Positions 24,125 to 33,318 of a stretch of DNA of 64,000 nucleotides are shown piece by piece; position 1 is the stretch's first letter, and each line of letters begins with the position of its first letter. This stretch comes from Plantibacter sp050587525 (lineage in GTDB: Bacteria; Actinomycetota; Actinomycetes; Actinomycetales; Microbacteriaceae). Location of the stretch: contig NZ_JBOBFT010000006.1 of the NCBI RefSeq assembly GCF_050587525.1, positions 1 to 64,000 of the forward strand, written 5' to 3'. Made by a program: the position numbers and the translations under genes. The notes below the pieces were generated by a model. That model was not told where the DNA came from. It searched no databases and saw only the letters and a list, made by a program, of their open reading frames with translations.

Positions 24125-25741
24125 ATGACGTCTCGCAGGCGTTGGGCCGGACTGGTCTTCATCAGCATCGCGGTGTCCTTGATCATCGTCGACTCGACGA
24201 TCGTGAACGTGGCCATCCCCTCGATCGTGGACGAGCTGAAGATCAGTTCCACGCAGGTGCAGTGGGTCCAGGAGTCCTACACCCTCGTCTTCGCCGCACT
24301 CCTGCTCGTCTTCGGAACCCTCGCCGACCGATACGGTCGGCGAAGGATCCTCCTGACCGGCGTCGCCGTCTTCGCCCTCGCCTCGGTCGCTGCGGCGCTC
24401 GCCCCCACCGGCGACCTCCTCATCGCGTCCAGACTCGTCCAAGGCGTCGGCGGGGCGATGGTGCTGCCGACGACGCTCTCGATCATCAACGCCACATTCC
24501 GCGGCAGAGAGCGAGCGATCGCGTTCGCGGTCTGGGGATCCACGATCGGCGGCATGACGGCGCTCGGACCACTTCTCGGCGGGTGGCTCACGACGTCGTA
24601 TTCCTGGCGGTGGGCGTTCGGCATCAACATCCCGCTCGGCGTCATCATCGTCATCGGTGTCCTGATCACCGTCTCCGAATCGCGTGATGCCGGCGACTCG
24701 CGGCGAGTCGACGTCGTCGGGGCGATCCTGTCGGTCATCGCAAGCGCCTCGCTCGTGTTCGGCCTCATCGAAGGGCGTACCTACGGGTGGTGGACGGTCG
24801 AGACCCGCCCGACGATCGGGGACTGGACGTGGCCGCTCGACCTCTCGCCCATCCCGTTCGCCTTCACCGTGGCCGTGCTCGCCGGGGTGGCGTTCGTCGT
24901 CTGGGGCCGCGCCCGGATGAGGCGTGGGCGCAGCACCATGCTCGCCTTCGACCTGTTCGCGATCCCGTCGTTCCGGAACGGCAACCTCGCGGCGATGATC
25001 GTCTCGCTCGGCGAGTTCGGGATCATTCTCTCCCTGCCGATCTGGCTGCAGAACGTCCTCGGGTTCAGCGCCTTGCAGACGGGCTTCATCCTCCTCGCCC
25101 TGGCCATCGGGTCGTTCGTCGCGAGCGGCTTCGCGGGCGCGTTCGGCAACCGCATCCCCCCGGTCACGATCGTGCGCGTCGGTCTCGCGGCCGAGATCGC
25201 CGGCGTGGCCGGCCTGGGATTCGTCATCGCGCCAGACACCCTCTGGGGCGTCCTCATCCCGTTCCTCTTCGTGTACGGTTTCGGCGTCGGTCTCGCGACG
25301 GCCCAGCTCACCGGGGTCGTCCTCAAGGACGTGCCCATCGAGCAGAGCGGGCAGGGCTCCGGCACGCAGAGCACCGCACGCCAGATCGGCTCCGCCCTCG
25401 GCATCGCCATCCTCGGGACCGTTCTCTTCACGAGCGCCGGTGCGTCATTGAGCGGGAGCCTGGACGATCGCGGGGTGCCCGCCGCACAACGCGATTCCGT
25501 CGTCTCCGCAGTCGTGGACAGCTCGGGGGCGGCGATCGCGGGACTTGCACGCGATCCCAGCACCGCCGACGTCGCAGCCGACGCGAAGACAGCCTTCTCA
25601 CTGGGAACCAGGCTCGCCGCGTTCTCGGCAGCAGGCTTCCTCACGATCGGCTTCATCGCCACGCTCTCGCTCGGTGACCGCTCGAGGAGACGGCAGCCGC
25701 AGCCCGCGCCGAGCGACGAGCCGCCGACGGACACCCACTGA
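24125..25741 (+). CDS. DHA2-family MFS exporter, 14-helix type
   Basis: The 538-residue protein has VSLIIVDSTIVNVAIPSIVD in TM1 (conserved D23) and GTLADRYGRRRILLTG as motif A. ARLVQGVGGAMVLPTTLSI-like sequence follows in TM4, and WGSTIGGMTALGPLLGGWLT is motif C. GTQSTARQIGSALGIAILGT lies in the C-terminal half. A soluble insert near residues 440-490 is Ala/Asp-rich. It should be a proton-driven drug or metabolite exporter. Upstream is the GCTAG palindrome; a TetR gene lies convergently beyond tRNA-Thr and may be the regulator. No substrate can be deduced. Confidence 0.92.
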   Translation: MTSRRRWAGLVFISIAVSLIIVDSTIVNVAIPSIVDELKISSTQVQWVQESYTLVFAALLLVFGTLADRYGRRRILLTGVAVFALASVAAALAPTGDLLIASRLVQGVGGAMVLPTTLSIINATFRGRERAIAFAVWGSTIGGMTALGPLLGGWLTTSYSWRWAFGINIPLGVIIVIGVLITVSESRDAGDSRRVDVVGAILSVIASASLVFGLIEGRTYGWWTVETRPTIGDWTWPLDLSPIPFAFTVAVLAGVAFVVWGRARMRRGRSTMLAFDLFAIPSFRNGNLAAMIVSLGEFGIILSLPIWLQNVLGFSALQTGFILLALAIGSFVASGFAGAFGNRIPPVTIVRVGLAAEIAGVAGLGFVIAPDTLWGVLIPFLFVYGFGVGLATAQLTGVVLKDVPIEQSGQGSGTQSTARQIGSALGIAILGTVLFTSAGASLSGSLDDRGVPAAQRDSVVSAVVDSSGAAIAGLARDPSTADVAADAKTAFSLGTRLAAFSAAGFLTIGFIATLSLGDRSRRRQPQPAPSDEPPTDTH

Positions 25742-25789
25742 CCCGCGCCCGTGTCATCGCGTCCCGTCAACGAGTGGCCCATGCACATG

Positions 25790-25825
25790 AAAAAAGCCGC
25801 TGACCTGGAATTCCAGGACAACGGC
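25790..25825 (-). terminator. Rho-independent terminator of tRNA-Thr
   Basis: On the minus strand, GCCG, a perfect CCTGGAATTCCAGG palindrome and GCGGC form the stem, followed by six T residues (25790-25795). It lies 14 bases after the tRNA 3' end. Confidence 0.8.
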
Positions 25826-25838
25826 CGGGTGGTGCTGA

Positions 25839-25914
25839 TGGAGCCGCCCAAGGGAATCGAACCCTTGACCTTCTCATTACGAGTGAGATGCTCTGCCGAC
25901 TGAGCTAGGGCGGC
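25839..25914 (-). tRNA. tRNA-Thr (CGT)
   Basis: The minus strand folds into a full cloverleaf. The acceptor GCCGCCC pairs with GGGCGGC. The D arm carries AGCTCAGTCGGCAGAGC, and the anticodon arm TCTCA-CTCGTAA-TGAGA has anticodon CGT. The T arm is AAGGGTTCGATTCCCTT. The discriminator is T, and the CCA end is encoded in the DNA (25839-25841). The anticodon reads ACG codons (threonine). Confidence 0.96.
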
Positions 25915-25951
25915 GTGTGGCACGAAGTTCTCGTGCGCACGAGAATCTATC

Positions 25952-26587
25952 TTAGCGGGTCTTTTGGATGCTCGTGTACAGCTCGTCGAAGGAGAGCCGG
26001 ATCCGGTCGCCCAGAGCCCCCGGCGTGGGTGCATCCGCCCAGCACCGCCACGCGTGACGGAGCCCCGCGAACGCGATCATCGTGAGCATCCACGCCCGAT
26101 CGAAGCGACGCTCGGCGTCGTCCTCGAGACTGGGGTCGTCGGCGACGACACGACGATCGACGAGCCGATACAGCGCTTCCTCGAAGCTCCGCATGCTCGC
26201 GATGCGGACCCCCAGCAGGTGCGGGTGGTCACGCAGCACATTCTTCCGCAGCTGGTGGATCTCGAGGTCGTCCTCGACCGAACCGGCTGACTCAGCGAGG
26301 AGCTCCCCCAGCCCCGACAGGATGTCCTCGTCCGGCCCCGCTGCGACGAACGCATCGGCCGCGTCACCATCGGGAACGAACGGGATGTCGCCGATGAGGG
26401 CTTCGTCCTTCGTCCCGAAGTAGTTGAAGAACGTGCGCGGCGAGATGCCCGCGATCCGGCTCGCTTCCTCGACCGTGACACTCTCGAGGCCATTCTCAGC
26501 GGCAAGGGTCAACACGGCGTGCTGGATGGCCCGCCTGGTGGCGATGCGCTTGCGTTCCCGCAACCCGAGTGCGGCTGGAGCTGTCAT
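25952..26587 (-). CDS. TetR-family transcriptional regulator
   Basis: The 211-residue protein starts at ATG 26587 (MTAPAALGLRERKRIATRRA). The helix-turn-helix is VEEASRIAGISPRTFFNYFG followed by TKDEALIGD (about residues 40-70), the AcrR-type pattern. The effector domain has EIHQLRKNVLRDHPHLLGVR and ends with FDELYTSIQKTR. Members with this ISPRTFFNYF motif often control efflux pumps. It is convergent with the DHA2 exporter at 24125, separated from it by tRNA-Thr, so control of that exporter is possible but unproven. Confidence 0.87.
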   Translation of the reverse strand: MTAPAALGLRERKRIATRRAIQHAVLTLAAENGLESVTVEEASRIAGISPRTFFNYFGTKDEALIGDIPFVPDGDAADAFVAAGPDEDILSGLGELLAESAGSVEDDLEIHQLRKNVLRDHPHLLGVRIASMRSFEEALYRLVDRRVVADDPSLEDDAERRFDRAWMLTMIAFAGLRHAWRCWADAPTPGALGDRIRLSFDELYTSIQKTR

Positions 26588-26652
26588 ACCTCGATTGTCC
26601 CAGGGATCAGCTGAACGGACGCGCGGAAGTCGCTCGTCCAGGACACCCGACG

Positions 26653-28212
26653 TCACGAGCACATCGGGTCGGTCTTCGGTACCGTGCCGTCCACCAGGTA
26701 CGAGTCCACGGCGTTGTTCACGCACGTGCTGCCCTTGTTGTAGCCGGTGTGACCCTCGCCCTTGTACGTGACGAGCTGACCCTTGTCGAGCTGCTTGGCG
26801 AGGTTCTGCGCCCACACGTACGGGGTGGCCGGGTCATTGGTGGTTCCGACGACGAGGATCGGCGCAGCGCCCTTCGCGTGGATCTCCGCGCGCTCGGTAC
26901 GCGTCTGGTACGGCCAGTTGGCGCAGAACGTGTCGCCGTAGGCCATGTACTTCCCGATGACGGGCGCCGCCGCCTGCAGTTGAGCCGCCTGGTCGCGCAT
27001 CGTCGTGAGGTCGTCGTCGTAGCTGTAGTCGAGGCAGTTGATGGCGTTGAACGCCTCGGTCTGGTTGTCCGCGTACTTGCCGTTCTGATCGCGACCGTTG
27101 TACTGGTCGGCGAACTGGAACGCGATCGACGTCTTGCCCTGCATGACCTCGTCGAACATCTGGCTGAGGTACGGCCACGCATCCGCCTGATACAGCGGGT
27201 AGATGATGGCGGTGAGCAGCGTGTTCGCGCCGAGCTCGCGGCCGTCCGCCGCCGGAATCGGGTTCGCGTCGACATCGGCGAGCATCTGACCGATCTGCGT
27301 CATCGCATCGTCCACGGACCCGCTGAACGGGCAGTCCTTGCCGGTCATGCAGTCCGTGAGGTACGCGCGCAGCGCGCTCTCGAAGCCCTTCGACTGCGTC
27401 TCGACGACGTCGAAGTTGCTCGTGGACGGATCGATCGCACCGTCGAGGACGAGACGACCGACGTTCTTCGGGAACATCTCCGCGTAGACCGAACCGAGGA
27501 ACGTGCCGTACGAGTACCCGAGGTAGTAGAGCTCGGTGTCGCCGACGGCGGCGCGGAGCATGTCGAGGTCGTGCGCTGCGCTCTGCGTGTCCACGTACTG
27601 GAGCAGCGCGCCCGTCTTGTCCTTGCAGGCATCGCCGAAGGTCTTGGCCGAAGCCTCGTTGGCCTGCACCCACGCGTCGGAGCCGCGCTCCCCCGGAGTG
27701 ATGTCGTAGAGGTAGGAGTCCATCTGCTTCGCGTCGAAGCAGGTCACCGCGGTCGAGCGGCCGACGCCGCGCGGGTCGAAGCCGATGACGTCGAAGTTCT
27801 CCTGCAGCTTGTCGTCGACGGCGAAGTCGAGGCTCTTCGCGATCATGTCGTACCCGGAGCCGCCGGGGCCTCCGGGGTTGACGAAGAGCGAGCCGATGGC
27901 AGTGCCCTTCGCGCGGTGACGTACGAGCGCCAGCTCGATCGTGCCCTCATCCGGCTTGTCCCAGTTGACGGGCGCCTTGGCCATCGCGCAGTCCATGCCG
28001 GATTCGCAGCTCTTCCAGGTGAGCTTCTGCTCGTAGAAGGGCTTGAGTGCCGCATCGACGTCGCTCGTGACCGGGGTCGACGACGACGAGGACTGGGCCT
28101 TCGGCGGGAGGAACGCGGTGACGCATCCACTGAGCGCCATGGCAGTGACCACCAGGCCGGCCAGCAGCGCGATCCGACGTCCGGTTCGCGCAGTGGTGTT
28201 GGTCGAGGTCAC
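26653..28212 (-). CDS. Secreted alpha/beta hydrolase with TAP-like C-terminal domain (lipoprotein)
   Basis: The 519-residue protein starts at GTG 28212. The lipoprotein signal peptide is RIALLAGLVVTAMALSGC with lipobox LSGC (C30). A Ser-rich linker follows, then an alpha/beta hydrolase with nucleophile elbow GYSYGTFLG. In the TAP-like C-terminal domain, VVGTTNDPATPYVWAQ holds the catalytic aspartate and GEGHTGYN the histidine. The family includes Streptomyces tripeptidyl aminopeptidases and mycobacterial homologues, which act outside the membrane. It is nine bases downstream of holB on the same strand and probably co-transcribed with it. Confidence 0.92.
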   Translation of the reverse strand: MTSTNTTARTGRRIALLAGLVVTAMALSGCVTAFLPPKAQSSSSSTPVTSDVDAALKPFYEQKLTWKSCESGMDCAMAKAPVNWDKPDEGTIELALVRHRAKGTAIGSLFVNPGGPGGSGYDMIAKSLDFAVDDKLQENFDVIGFDPRGVGRSTAVTCFDAKQMDSYLYDITPGERGSDAWVQANEASAKTFGDACKDKTGALLQYVDTQSAAHDLDMLRAAVGDTELYYLGYSYGTFLGSVYAEMFPKNVGRLVLDGAIDPSTSNFDVVETQSKGFESALRAYLTDCMTGKDCPFSGSVDDAMTQIGQMLADVDANPIPAADGRELGANTLLTAIIYPLYQADAWPYLSQMFDEVMQGKTSIAFQFADQYNGRDQNGKYADNQTEAFNAINCLDYSYDDDLTTMRDQAAQLQAAAPVIGKYMAYGDTFCANWPYQTRTERAEIHAKGAAPILVVGTTNDPATPYVWAQNLAKQLDKGQLVTYKGEGHTGYNKGSTCVNNAVDSYLVDGTVPKTDPMCS

Positions 28213-28221
28213 GGGACTCCC

Positions 28222-29355
28222 TTACCGGATCGCCGACACCAGCATGGCTTCGAGCGCCAGCGCCGGTGCGACGTTCCCTTCGATTCGTTCGCGGGCGACC
28301 GAGATCGCCTCCAAGGTTTCGATAGTAACCGCCGCATCCGCCTGACGAGCAGCCTCGTCGAGTTGTGGACGCAATTCACGGTTGATGACCGAGGTGTCGT
28401 GGCCGAGTTGGATGAGCACGATGTCCCGGTACAGCGACAAGAGGTCGACGAGGATGCGGTCGAGGCCGTCGCGGAGGCTTCGTGTCGCCCGTCGTTTCTG
28501 GTCCTCCTCCATGGCCCGCACCTGCGATCGGAGCGACGGCGGCACGGACTGCCCCGGTTCGACGCCGAGTGACCTGAGGGTGCTCTCGCGCTCCTGTTCG
28601 TCACGCAGGGACGTGTACGCCTTGGCGTCGTCGCCGGCGATCTCAAGAAGTTTCGCGGCGGTCACGACCGCCTGGCCGGCACTGCGGATGCCGAGGACCG
28701 CTCGGAGCGTCGACTCGCGCCTGGCCCGAGCTTCCGGATCCGTCGCGAGGCGATGCGCCATGCCGACGTGGCTCTGGGCTTCACGGGCGGCGCGTTCGGC
28801 GATGACGTGCTCGACGCCGTCGCGGCGTTCGAGCAGTTCGGCGACGTCGGCGATCGTGGGCACGCCGAGTCGGACGGAGCGGACGCGGGAGCGGATGGTG
28901 GGCAGCAGGTCGGCCTCGCTCGGCGCGCAGAGGATCCAGATCGTGGTGCTCGGCGGCTCTTCGAGGGACTTGAGCAGCAGGTTCGAGGTGCGCTCGGTCA
29001 TCCGGTCGGCGTCCTCCACGACCATGACCCGGAAGCGTCCGACCGATGGCGCGCGGTACGCGTTGCGGACGAGGTCGCGGACTTCGTCGATCGTGATGAT
29101 GACGCGGTCCGTGCTGAGCGCGGAGAGGTCGGGGTGGGTGCGCGCTTCCACCTGTGTGCGCGTGATGTCATCGCCGCCGGACTGCCTGCTGAGGAGCGCT
29201 GCGGCGAACGCGTAGGCGAGCGTGGAGCGTCCGGAGCCGGGCGGACCGGTGATGAGCCACGCGTGCGTGAGGCCCTTGGGGTCAACCGGGTCGGACGCGG
29301 CCTGCAGCAGCTCGATCGCGTCTCGCTGACCCGTCAGGTCGGTCCAGGAAGCCAT
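28222..29355 (-). CDS. holB: DNA polymerase III subunit delta'
   Basis: The 377-residue protein is a AAA+ clamp-loader subunit. The N-terminus has LTHAWLITGPPGSGRST with Walker A at residues 37-45. IITIDEVRDLVRNAYRAPSV and RFRVMVVEDADRMTERTSNL form the sensor/Walker B region, and LLKSLEEPPSTTIWILCAPS leads to LPTIRSRVR, the conserved SRx segment. The C-terminal collar domain is degenerate. It loads the sliding clamp with DnaX and HolA. It is downstream of tmk on the same strand after a 303-bp gap and is followed closely by the TAP-like hydrolase, an order common in Microbacteriaceae. Confidence 0.95.
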   Translation of the reverse strand: MASWTDLTGQRDAIELLQAASDPVDPKGLTHAWLITGPPGSGRSTLAYAFAAALLSRQSGGDDITRTQVEARTHPDLSALSTDRVIITIDEVRDLVRNAYRAPSVGRFRVMVVEDADRMTERTSNLLLKSLEEPPSTTIWILCAPSEADLLPTIRSRVRSVRLGVPTIADVAELLERRDGVEHVIAERAAREAQSHVGMAHRLATDPEARARRESTLRAVLGIRSAGQAVVTAAKLLEIAGDDAKAYTSLRDEQERESTLRSLGVEPGQSVPPSLRSQVRAMEEDQKRRATRSLRDGLDRILVDLLSLYRDIVLIQLGHDTSVINRELRPQLDEAARQADAAVTIETLEAISVARERIEGNVAPALALEAMLVSAIR

Positions 29356-29420
29356 GCCTCAACGATACCGGCGACCGCCGACCCTCCGGTGCGATCCGCC
29401 GTAGGCCCCCTTCCGCCAGT

Positions 29421-29516
29421 GCACAACTCCTTCGATCTCGACGCCGCAAAGTCGGCAGCCCGCGGAAATCCGCGAGTCACGTCCCGGCGAGCCGACGGAT
29501 TGAAGGAGTTATGACA
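29421..29516. repeat. Imperfect 95-bp inverted repeat with nested hairpins
   Basis: The outer arms CACAACTCCTTCGATC (29422-29437) and GATTGAAGGAGTTATG (about 29498-29513) pair with two mismatches. Inside lie GTCGGC/GCCGAC arms and a perfect CGCGGA-AA-TCCGCG hairpin (29461-29474). It lies within the tmk-holB gap. Confidence 0.7.
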
Positions 29517-29578
29517 GTTCGAAGGGGGTGCCGGGTTGCGGCCGGTCGATCGGACGGATGCCCGGCGGAGCAGGATGT

Positions 29579-29658
29579 CGAAGCCCACCGATGCCGAAGC
29601 CAACCGATGCCGGAACCGACGGATGCCGAAGCCGACGGATGCCAGAACCGACGGATGG
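29579..29658 (-). repeat. Five 16-bp tandem repeats next to the tmk stop codon
   Basis: Five units of C(G/A)(A/G)A(G/A)CCNACCGATGC type, period 16, end directly beside the tmk stop codon (29659-29661). On the coding strand the unit reads CATCCGTCGGTTCTGG with variations. Confidence 0.8.
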
Positions 29659-30276
29659 TCAGAGGAGCGGAGCGATGCGGCCGCGGATCTCGGCCGCGAG
29701 GGCTTCCGGCGACTGTCCGGCATCGACCACGAGGAAGCGCTCCGGTTCGGCGGCCGCGAGGTCGAGGAACGCCTGACGGACGCGCCCGTGGAAGTCCTGT
29801 GCTTCGGCTTCGAGCCGGTCGAAGCGCTTGTTCGCGTTGTCGAGGCGACCGCGCGCCGTCTCGACGTCGAGATCGAGGAGCACAGTGACATCGGGGAGGA
29901 GTCCTTCCGCAGCCCAGAGGGAGATGTCGCGGATCTCGATCGCGTCGAGCACTCGCCCGCTCCCCTGGTAGGCGACGGAGGAGTCGAGGTAGCGGTCCTG
30001 CAGCACGACCTCGCCGCGGGCGAGCGCAGGGCGGACGACCGTCGCGATGTGGTGGGCCCGGTCGGCCGCGTACAGGAGCGCTTCCGCGCGCGGGCTGATG
30101 TCTCCACGGTGGTGGAGGACGATCTCGCGGATCTCCACCCCGAGTTCGCTGCCGCCCGGCTCCCGGGTGCGGGTGACCGTGCGGCCCTCCGACTCGAGCC
30201 ACTCGGTCAGCAACCGCGCCTGGGTGGACTTCCCGACGCCGTCGCCGCCCTCGAGTGTGATGAAGAGGCCACTCAC
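29659..30276 (-). CDS. tmk: Thymidylate kinase
   Basis: The 205-residue enzyme phosphorylates dTMP to dTDP with ATP. The P-loop is FITLEGGDGVGKSTQARLL (residues 5-23). TREPGGSELGVEIRE gives the substrate-binding segment. VVLQDRYLDSSVAYQGSGR contains the DRY motif and substrate loop, and LDVETARGRLDNANKRFDRLE-like sequence forms the LID. It starts at GTG 30276, which overlaps the topA stop codon (GTGA), so translation is coupled to topA. Confidence 0.96.
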   Translation of the reverse strand: MSGLFITLEGGDGVGKSTQARLLTEWLESEGRTVTRTREPGGSELGVEIREIVLHHRGDISPRAEALLYAADRAHHIATVVRPALARGEVVLQDRYLDSSVAYQGSGRVLDAIEIRDISLWAAEGLLPDVTVLLDLDVETARGRLDNANKRFDRLEAEAQDFHGRVRQAFLDLAAAEPERFLVVDAGQSPEALAAEIRGRIAPLL

Positions 30277-33200
30277 TGCTCGGCTGCCTCGGCCTTCGCG
30301 GCGGCAGCTTTCGCAGCAGCCGTGGTCTTCGCCGCAGCGGGCTTCTTGGCGGCTGGTTTCGCCGGAGCCTTCGTTGCTGTCGTCGACGCCGCAGACGTCT
30401 TCGGCGCGGCCTTGGCGGCAGGCTTCTTCGCCGCAGGCTTCTTCGCGGCGGCGGGCTTCTTGGCGGCAGCCTTCTTCGGGGCGGCTTTCGCCTTGGGCTT
30501 CGCAGGTCCCTTGGCACGCTTGTCCGCGAGGATCTGCACGGCGCGTTCGAAGTCGACGTCCTCGACCTGCTCGCCGCGCGGGATGGTCGCATTGGTCACG
30601 CCGTCGGTCACGTACGGTCCGAAGCGGCCGTCCTTGATCTTGATCGGCTTGCCGCTCTCCGGGTCGGCTTCGAACTCCTTGAGCGCACTCGACGCACGGC
30701 GTCCGCCGTACTTCGGCTGCGCGAAGAGCTCGAGCGCCCCGGGGAGTTCGATCTCGAAGATGTCGTCCTCGGTCGTGAGTGACCGGGAGTCGGTGCCCTT
30801 CTTGAGGTACGGACCGAACTTGCCGTTCTGCGCCGTGATTTCGGCGCCCGTCTCCGGGTCCTCACCGACGACGCGCGGGAGGGCGAGCAGTCGGAGTGCG
30901 GTGTCGAGGTCGATCGTCGCGAGGTCCATCGACTTGAAGATGGACGCGGTGCGCGGCTTCGCGGCTGCGGCTTTCGCGGTCTTCTTCGCGGCGGGCTTCT
31001 TGGCAGGCGCTTTCGCGGCGGGTTCGGTGACTTCGCCGGTCTGCTGGTCGACGACCGTCTCCGCGACGACCTCTGCTTCCGGTTCCGGCTCGAGTTCCGT
31101 CACGTACGGTCCGAAACGACCGTCCTTCGCGACGATGCGCTTGCCGTTCTCGGGGTTAAGTCCGATGACCCGGTCGACGACCACTGGGGCGTCGATGAGC
31201 TCGTGCGCCTTCTCGGGCGTGAGTTCGTCCGGGGCGAGGTCCTCGGGGAGGTTGACGCGACGGGGCGTCGGCGCAGGTGCCTCAGGATCAGTCGAGACGG
31301 GTGCTTCGCCATCGGTGACCTCGAGGTAGGGGCCGTACTTGCCGATGCGGAGGGTGATGCCGTCGTCGATCACGATCGAGTTGATGCTGCGCGCGTCGAT
31401 GTCGCCGAGGTTGTCGATGACCTGGCGCAGGCCGCGGCGCTCGGGAGTCCCGAAGTAGAACCCCTTGAGCCAGTCGACGCGGTCGATCTCGCCACCCGCG
31501 ATGCGGTCGAGGTAGTCCTCCATCTCGGCCGTGAAGTCGTACTCCACGAGCTCTTCGAAGTACTGCTCGAGCAGCCGGACGACGCTGAACGCGACCCAGC
31601 TGGGGATGAGTGCCTGGCCACGCTGCGTCACGTAGCCGCGGTCGATGATCGTGGAGATGATCGAGGCGAACGTGGATGGACGACCGATGCCGAGCTCTTC
31701 GAGCCGCTTGACGAGGCTCGCCTCCGTGTACCGCGGGGGCGGCGAGGTCTCGTGCCCCTTGGCTTCCGGCTCGTCGACGCCGAGGCTCTGGCCTTCGGTC
31801 AGCGAGGGCAGCTTGGCGTCGGCCTTGTCGTCGGCGTTGCGCTCCTCGTCCTGACCTTCTTCGTAGGCGGCGAGGAAGCCGCGGAACGTGATGACAGTGC
31901 CCGATGCCGTGAATTCGGCACGGCCCACATCGGTCGAGGATTCGAGGGTGACCGTGGCGGTCGAACCCTTCGCGTCGGCCATCTGGCTCGCGACGGTGCG
32001 CTTCCAGATGAGGTCGTACAGCTTGAAGTCGTTGCCTCGGAGAGTCGATGCCAGCGAGGACGGCGTGCGGAACGTGTCGCCCGAGGGACGGATCGCCTCG
32101 TGGGCTTCCTGCGCGTTCTTGCTCTTGCCGCTGTAGAGCCGCGGCTTGTCCGGCACGGTCTCGGCGCCGTAGAGGTCGGCCGCCTGCTTGCGCGCCGCAT
32201 CGATCGCCTGCTTGCTGAGCGACGGCGAGTCGGTACGCATATAGGTGATGTACCCGTTCTCGTACAGGGACTGGGCGACGCTCATGGTCTGCCTGGCCGA
32301 GAAGCGCAGCTTGCGCGCGGCCTCCTGCTGAAGGGTCGACGTCGTGAACGGCGCCGCCGGACGACGCGAGTACGGCTTCGACTCGACCGAGAGGACCTTG
32401 GCCTTGGACTGGGTGAGTGCCGCAGCGAGGGCGGTCGCCTTCTGCTCGTCGAGGATCGTGGACGAGTTCTTGAGCGCACCGGAGTCGTCGAAGTCGCGGC
32501 CGGTGGCGATGCGTTCACCGTCGAGACGGACGAGGCGCGCGGCGAAGCCGGCCTGGCCGTCCTCGGGCAGGAAGCGGGCGATGACGTCCCAGTACTGGGC
32601 GGCACGGAAGGCGAGTCGTTCGCGTTCGCGGTCGACGACGAGACGGGTCGCGGCGGACTGCACACGGCCGGCGCTCAGGCCGGGGCCGACCTTGCGCCAC
32701 AGGACGGGCGAGATCTCGTAGCCGTAGAGGCGGTCGAGGATGCGGCGGGTCTCCTGGGCGTCGACGAGGTCGGTATCGAGTTCCCGCGTGTTGTCCTTCG
32801 CGGCGAGGATGGCTTCTTTGGTGATCTCGTGGAACACCATGCGGCGCACGGGGACCTTGGGCTGCAGGACCTGCAGGAGGTGCCACGCGATGGCCTCGCC
32901 TTCGCGGTCCTCATCAGTTGCGAGGAGGAGTTCGTCGGCGTTCTTGAGCGCTCGTTTGAGGTCGGCGACGGTCTTCTTCTTGGCGTCGGAGACGACGTAG
33001 TACGGCTCGAATCCGTTGTCGACGTCGACCGAGAACTTGCCGAGCGAACCCTTCTTGAATTCGACGGGAAGGTTCTTGGGCTCGATGAGGTCGCGGATGT
33101 GGCCGACCGAGGACAGCACCTCGTATCCTTCGCCGAGATATCCCGCGATCGACTTCATCTTGGTCGGCGACTCGACGATCACCAGTTTCTTGCCTGCCAC
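30273..33200 (-). CDS. topA: DNA topoisomerase I
   Basis: The 975-residue type IA topoisomerase starts at GTG 33200, preceded by AAGGAG; the reading frame continues upstream but without a better start. TOPRIM is GKKLVIVESPTKMKS with ATDEDREGEAIAW (about 95-107). The catalytic tyrosine is Y320 in ITYMRTDSPS. PGLSAGRVQSAATRLVV forms part of the DNA gate. Four copies of a GRFGPYVT-type C-terminal repeat follow, without the zinc fingers of the E. coli enzyme. The tail from about 895 is Lys/Ala/Pro-rich (AAKKPAAAKKPAAKK), as in mycobacterial TopA, where it binds DNA. It relaxes negative supercoils. It heads a topA-tmk-holB-hydrolase strand. Confidence 0.97.
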   Translation of the reverse strand: MAGKKLVIVESPTKMKSIAGYLGEGYEVLSSVGHIRDLIEPKNLPVEFKKGSLGKFSVDVDNGFEPYYVVSDAKKKTVADLKRALKNADELLLATDEDREGEAIAWHLLQVLQPKVPVRRMVFHEITKEAILAAKDNTRELDTDLVDAQETRRILDRLYGYEISPVLWRKVGPGLSAGRVQSAATRLVVDRERERLAFRAAQYWDVIARFLPEDGQAGFAARLVRLDGERIATGRDFDDSGALKNSSTILDEQKATALAAALTQSKAKVLSVESKPYSRRPAAPFTTSTLQQEAARKLRFSARQTMSVAQSLYENGYITYMRTDSPSLSKQAIDAARKQAADLYGAETVPDKPRLYSGKSKNAQEAHEAIRPSGDTFRTPSSLASTLRGNDFKLYDLIWKRTVASQMADAKGSTATVTLESSTDVGRAEFTASGTVITFRGFLAAYEEGQDEERNADDKADAKLPSLTEGQSLGVDEPEAKGHETSPPPRYTEASLVKRLEELGIGRPSTFASIISTIIDRGYVTQRGQALIPSWVAFSVVRLLEQYFEELVEYDFTAEMEDYLDRIAGGEIDRVDWLKGFYFGTPERRGLRQVIDNLGDIDARSINSIVIDDGITLRIGKYGPYLEVTDGEAPVSTDPEAPAPTPRRVNLPEDLAPDELTPEKAHELIDAPVVVDRVIGLNPENGKRIVAKDGRFGPYVTELEPEPEAEVVAETVVDQQTGEVTEPAAKAPAKKPAAKKTAKAAAAKPRTASIFKSMDLATIDLDTALRLLALPRVVGEDPETGAEITAQNGKFGPYLKKGTDSRSLTTEDDIFEIELPGALELFAQPKYGGRRASSALKEFEADPESGKPIKIKDGRFGPYVTDGVTNATIPRGEQVEDVDFERAVQILADKRAKGPAKPKAKAAPKKAAAKKPAAAKKPAAKKPAAKAAPKTSAASTTATKAPAKPAAKKPAAAKTTAAAKAAAAKAEAAEQ

Positions 33201-33318
33201 GAGGCTCCTTCCATCAGCGACACCATACACACCTGTAGGCCACGCTTGTCCAATCGTAGGAGGTGGAGGATCGGGTCCAGCCCTTGCTTCCTCAGCCGTT
33301 CCGAGCACAATGAGACTC

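Larger units (their letters stand above)
29356..29658. other. 303-bp repeat-filled gap between tmk and holB
   Basis: No gene. It holds a cruciform-type inverted repeat (29421-29516) and five 16-bp tandem units (29579-29658). The holB promoter could lie in the unique part near 29356-29420. Confidence 0.7.

Noticed and set aside
25742..25951. Genomic island boundary at tRNA-Thr
   Set aside because: No integrase and no direct repeat of the tRNA 3' end was seen on either side.
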